From: an uncultured Roseibium sp. | Lineage (GTDB): Bacteria > Pseudomonadota > Alphaproteobacteria > Rhizobiales > Stappiaceae | NCBI RefSeq assembly: GCF_963675985.1 | Contig: NZ_OY780958.1 | Span: 1,240,001-1,304,000 of the forward strand | Direction: 5' to 3' | DNA length: 64,000 bases | Shown: positions 61,741 through 64,000 of the stretch, one piece after another | Numbering within the stretch: position 1 is the stretch's first letter | Layout: every line of letters starts with the position of its first letter | The notes under the pieces: model-generated | Databases searched by the model: none | Told to the model about the DNA's origin: nothing | The model's input: only the letters and a program-made list of their open reading frames with translations | Program-made: the position numbers and the translations under genes

Positions 61741-62349
61741 CTATCGCTGCAAGCTGCACGTGTTCTCGCGCCGCTGCCTGTTGTCATTGTCCGGAACGGA
61801 CGTCCAGAACCGGTAGAGCGGGTGCGCATCGTGCATGCGTTCGTAGAGCGCCACCATACGGTCGAGGAACACCAGCTTGCCCGCATAGGTGACGATCATT
61901 CCCGAGAGCGTCAGCAACAGGTGGGTTTCAACGGCGCCGAGAACGGCAACGAGAAAACCCACGCCGGCGACCACGGAGAGCAGCAGGGCCTTTTGGGCGT
62001 CTTCCTGCGGGATCGGAACAAGCATCCGGTTGAGCCAGATACGTTCGCCCAGGGTGGCCTTTGCGGCCCAGGAGCCCAAATAGGACGGCGGAGAAAACAG
62101 GCGCGGATTGAGCCACAGCCAGACGACGACGAGACCCGTTGCAAGAGCGGCGAGGCCGGCGCCGATCCAGACATGGCTCCAGATTGCCAGAAGCAGCAGC
62201 GGAAGCGTTGCCATGCGCGAATAGACGCTGAGCGGAGACGCATGGCGGTTCCAGACCTTTGGGGACATGCCGAGCGCCCTGATCTGTCCGGCAGGCATTG
62301 CCTGATAGTGCCTCGGGCGAGGCATGGGGATCTTTTGGGCCTGCTTCAT
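61741..62349 (-). CDS. Integral membrane protein (DUF6653-like), function unknown
   Basis: A 202-aa protein with about four hydrophobic segments (about 46-66, 70-85, 120-140 and 145-165). It begins MKQAQKIPMPRPRHYQ and contains WNRHASPLSVYSRMATLPLLLLAIWSHVW and LFLDRMVALYERM-like text (VFLDRMVALYERMHDAHPLYRFW). I recall the pattern as the DUF6653 group, from memory only. It is not obviously related to the neighbouring redox gene, from which it is 95 bases away. Confidence 0.7.
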   Translation of the reverse strand: MKQAQKIPMPRPRHYQAMPAGQIRALGMSPKVWNRHASPLSVYSRMATLPLLLLAIWSHVWIGAGLAALATGLVVVWLWLNPRLFSPPSYLGSWAAKATLGERIWLNRMLVPIPQEDAQKALLLSVVAGVGFLVAVLGAVETHLLLTLSGMIVTYAGKLVFLDRMVALYERMHDAHPLYRFWTSVPDNDNRQRRENTCSLQR

Positions 62350-62633
62350 TGCTTTGGTTCGGATTATCCGCTCCGTTGTCGTGCCGGAGGCACAATCTAG
62401 CGCTTCTGTCGGGTTACCGCAATTTCCGGTACGGGATTCCTTGTGATGAAACGCGAAATAGACCGATGTAGAATTCGTCGAGATATCGCAGCGTTTTAAG
62501 GAGTTTTATAACTGAATTCTAGGTAAAAATGCCGATCCATAATTTTTGCAATGTTATCCTGATGTAAATGTTTGCAGTCCTAAATTCTCGTGAACTTGAA
62601 AATATATAACAACTTCCAGGAGGCCTCAATCCC

Positions 62634-64000
62634 ATGAGGAGAGCCTTCCCCGATTGCGGAAGGTACGAGCATGCCGATACGGTCATCAGCGATTTTATCG
62701 CGCGGATCCAGCCGGCCGACGGACAAGTTGCCGTACCTGAAATTACGTTCGACCGGATGATGCTGGAAGAGGGCTGGTTGCGCAGGACGTTCGACCAGGT
62801 TTCTGACTATCTTTTCATCAAGGATCGCCAGTCCCGTTTCGTGATGGCGAACAGGACCGTTGCTGCCGACATGGGAATCGCGTCCCCGGATGACCTTCTG
62901 GGTAAGTCGGATTTCGATTTGCACCCAAAGGCGCTTGCCGAAAGGTTCCATGCCGACGAGCAGGACATCATGCGCACCGGCAAACCGAAAATCGACTATG
63001 AGGAATTCGTCTATCTTCAGGACGGACGTCGCAGGTGGTTGGCCTCCTCCAAATTTCCGTTGCGCGCGGCTTCCGGCGAGATCGTCGGCGTCTTCGGCAT
63101 CTGCAGGGATATCTCGGTCCGGCGTCAGGCGGAGGATTTGGTTAAGGGCCAGAGCCGGATTCTTGAAATGATCGCTGCCAGCGCGGGGCTCCCGGATATC
63201 CTGGACAATCTCGTTTCTCTCATGGAATCCCAGCTATTCGAGGTCTGGGGATCTATCCTGCTGCTCGACGACGACGGCGTTCATCTGCGCCACGGCGCCG
63301 CGCCGTCCTTGCCCAGGGCCTATTGCGAGGCAATCGACGGAGCCGAAATCGGTCCGGCCGTTGGTTCCTGCGGAACAGCGGCGTTTTTCGGCAAGACCGT
63401 CATTGTGGAAGACATCGCAACCGATCCGCTATGGGCGGTTTACAAGGAAGTTGCGCTTCCGTTCGGCCTGCGTTCCTGCTGGTCCACACCGATCTTTTCC
63501 CGCGAGGGGAAGGTGCTTGGCACGTTTGCCATGTATACGGGCCATGTCGCCTCGCCGGGCGAACGCGAGCGCAGTTTCATTCGGGACACCACCCGGATCG
63601 CAGCCATCGCGATCGAGCGCTACCGGAGCGAAGCGCAGATCCGCTACATCGCTCATCACGACAGTCTGACCGGCCTGCCGAACAGGCGGGATTTCACGTT
63701 TCAACTCAACCGGCTCATCTCGTCCGAAGGGGATCGGCTTGCCTTGATTTTCCTGGATATCGACCGGTTCAAGACCGTCAACGATTGCTTCGGTCATGCG
63801 GTCGGCGACATGGTGCTGAAGACCGTTTCGGAACGGATCCGGGACAGTCTTGCCCCCGAGGACAAAGTCATCCGTTTCGGTGGAGACGAGTTCGTCATTG
63901 TTCTGCAGGGAGAACGCGCGGAACAAAGTATCCTGAATGCGTTGCTATGCGAGATCAGCCAGGTTGTCGCGCGGCCCATTCATTTCGAAGAACAGGCGTT
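62634..64000 (+). CDS. PAS-GAF-GGDEF signalling protein (partial, runs off window)
   Basis: Probable diguanylate cyclase making c-di-GMP. The frame starts at ATG 62634, ten bases after AGGAGG, and is still open at the window end (about 455 residues). Order: PAS fold (about 50-165, VSDYLFIKDRQSRFVMANRTV ... GVFGICRDIS), GAF domain (about 185-320, GPAVGSCGTAAFFGKTVIVEDIATDPLW), then GGDEF domain from about residue 340 (AHHDSLTGLPNRRDFT) with an intact FGGDEFVIV active site near residue 416. A C-terminal EAL domain is possible but lies beyond the window. No membrane segment is seen. Confidence 0.92.
   Translation, partial: MRRAFPDCGRYEHADTVISDFIARIQPADGQVAVPEITFDRMMLEEGWLRRTFDQVSDYLFIKDRQSRFVMANRTVAADMGIASPDDLLGKSDFDLHPKALAERFHADEQDIMRTGKPKIDYEEFVYLQDGRRRWLASSKFPLRAASGEIVGVFGICRDISVRRQAEDLVKGQSRILEMIAASAGLPDILDNLVSLMESQLFEVWGSILLLDDDGVHLRHGAAPSLPRAYCEAIDGAEIGPAVGSCGTAAFFGKTVIVEDIATDPLWAVYKEVALPFGLRSCWSTPIFSREGKVLGTFAMYTGHVASPGERERSFIRDTTRIAAIAIERYRSEAQIRYIAHHDSLTGLPNRRDFTFQLNRLISSEGDRLALIFLDIDRFKTVNDCFGHAVGDMVLKTVSERIRDSLAPEDKVIRFGGDEFVIVLQGERAEQSILNALLCEISQVVARPIHFEEQA

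Overview
The window is GC-rich chromosomal DNA from an alphaproteobacterium, most likely Hyphomicrobiales of the Stappiaceae type (Roseibium/Labrenzia/Stappia relatives). The basis is gene content and order, not a search: rpoZ-relA, glyA-nrdR-ribD-ribE-ribH-nusB-thiL, bamE / cytochrome bc1 chaperone-DUF177-plsX-fabH-ihfA-merR, an LdtR-LdtP pair, a Bpt aminoacyl-transferase and a Mg-type HemB. Nearly all of it is conserved core genome. I see no insertion sequence, prophage, CRISPR array or rRNA. One tRNA gene is present, tRNA-Pro(GGG).

Layout. 0-5 kb (minus): lepB, a DUF2062 membrane protein, pyrE, relA/spoT and rpoZ. 5.3-6.6 kb (plus): an NYN-domain protein and a 4Fe-4S uracil-DNA glycosylase. 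6.6-12.3 kb (minus): bpt, an SLC13 transporter with RCK domains, an RDD protein, threonine ammonia-lyase and hemB. 12.5-16.2 kb (plus): a valine-degradation cluster (isobutyryl-CoA dehydrogenase, 3-hydroxyisobutyryl-CoA hydrolase, a small membrane protein, mmsB). 16.4-18.6 kb: the MarR regulator LdtR and its L,D-transpeptidase. 18.8-25 kb: DUF6898, glyA, nrdR, riboflavin genes, nusB and thiL. 25.2-30.3 kb: MATE and MFS transporters and a proton-pumping pyrophosphatase. 30.4-35.5 kb: bamE, bc1 chaperone, DUF177, plsX, fabH, ihfA and a MerR regulator. 36-46 kb: an exopolysaccharide locus (Wzy/ligase-like protein, ExoY/WcaJ-type phosphosugar transferase, GT4 glycosyltransferase, Wza-like lipoprotein, Wzc/GumC-like co-polymerase, BcsL/CelD acyltransferase, polysaccharide deacetylase). 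46-54.7 kb: DUF2842, a frameshifted ctaA, metY, a CoA-binding protein, a crotonase homologue, an Lrp regulator and a fused indolepyruvate ferredoxin oxidoreductase. 54.9-58.1 kb is the most accessory part: a leucine-rich-repeat-like protein, a thioesterase, a small membrane protein and two unrecognised head-to-head genes in an AT-rich patch. 58.3-64 kb: rplM-rpsI, agmatinase, a thioredoxin-CcdA fusion, an unknown membrane protein and the start of a PAS-GAF-GGDEF protein that runs off the end.

The most useful observations are: (1) ctaA reads correctly only if one G is restored near 46726; (2) a near-identical 16-bp operator-like palindrome (TTGACGT-TT-ACGTcAA / ...ACGTaAA) lies upstream of both the valine-catabolism cluster and the distant thioesterase gene, consistent with one LiuR-type regulon; (3) the Wzc/GumC-like protein carries a C-terminal domain that looks like a BY-kinase without its P-loop and tyrosine tail; (4) a 172-bp run of stem-loops (43455-43626) and a 110-bp element with 8-bp terminal inverted repeats (47528-47637) sit between genes; (5) two unknown genes lie in an AT-rich patch at 57.0-58.1 kb. 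I did not find a convincing wholly new multi-gene system; the candidates above are what I would follow up.
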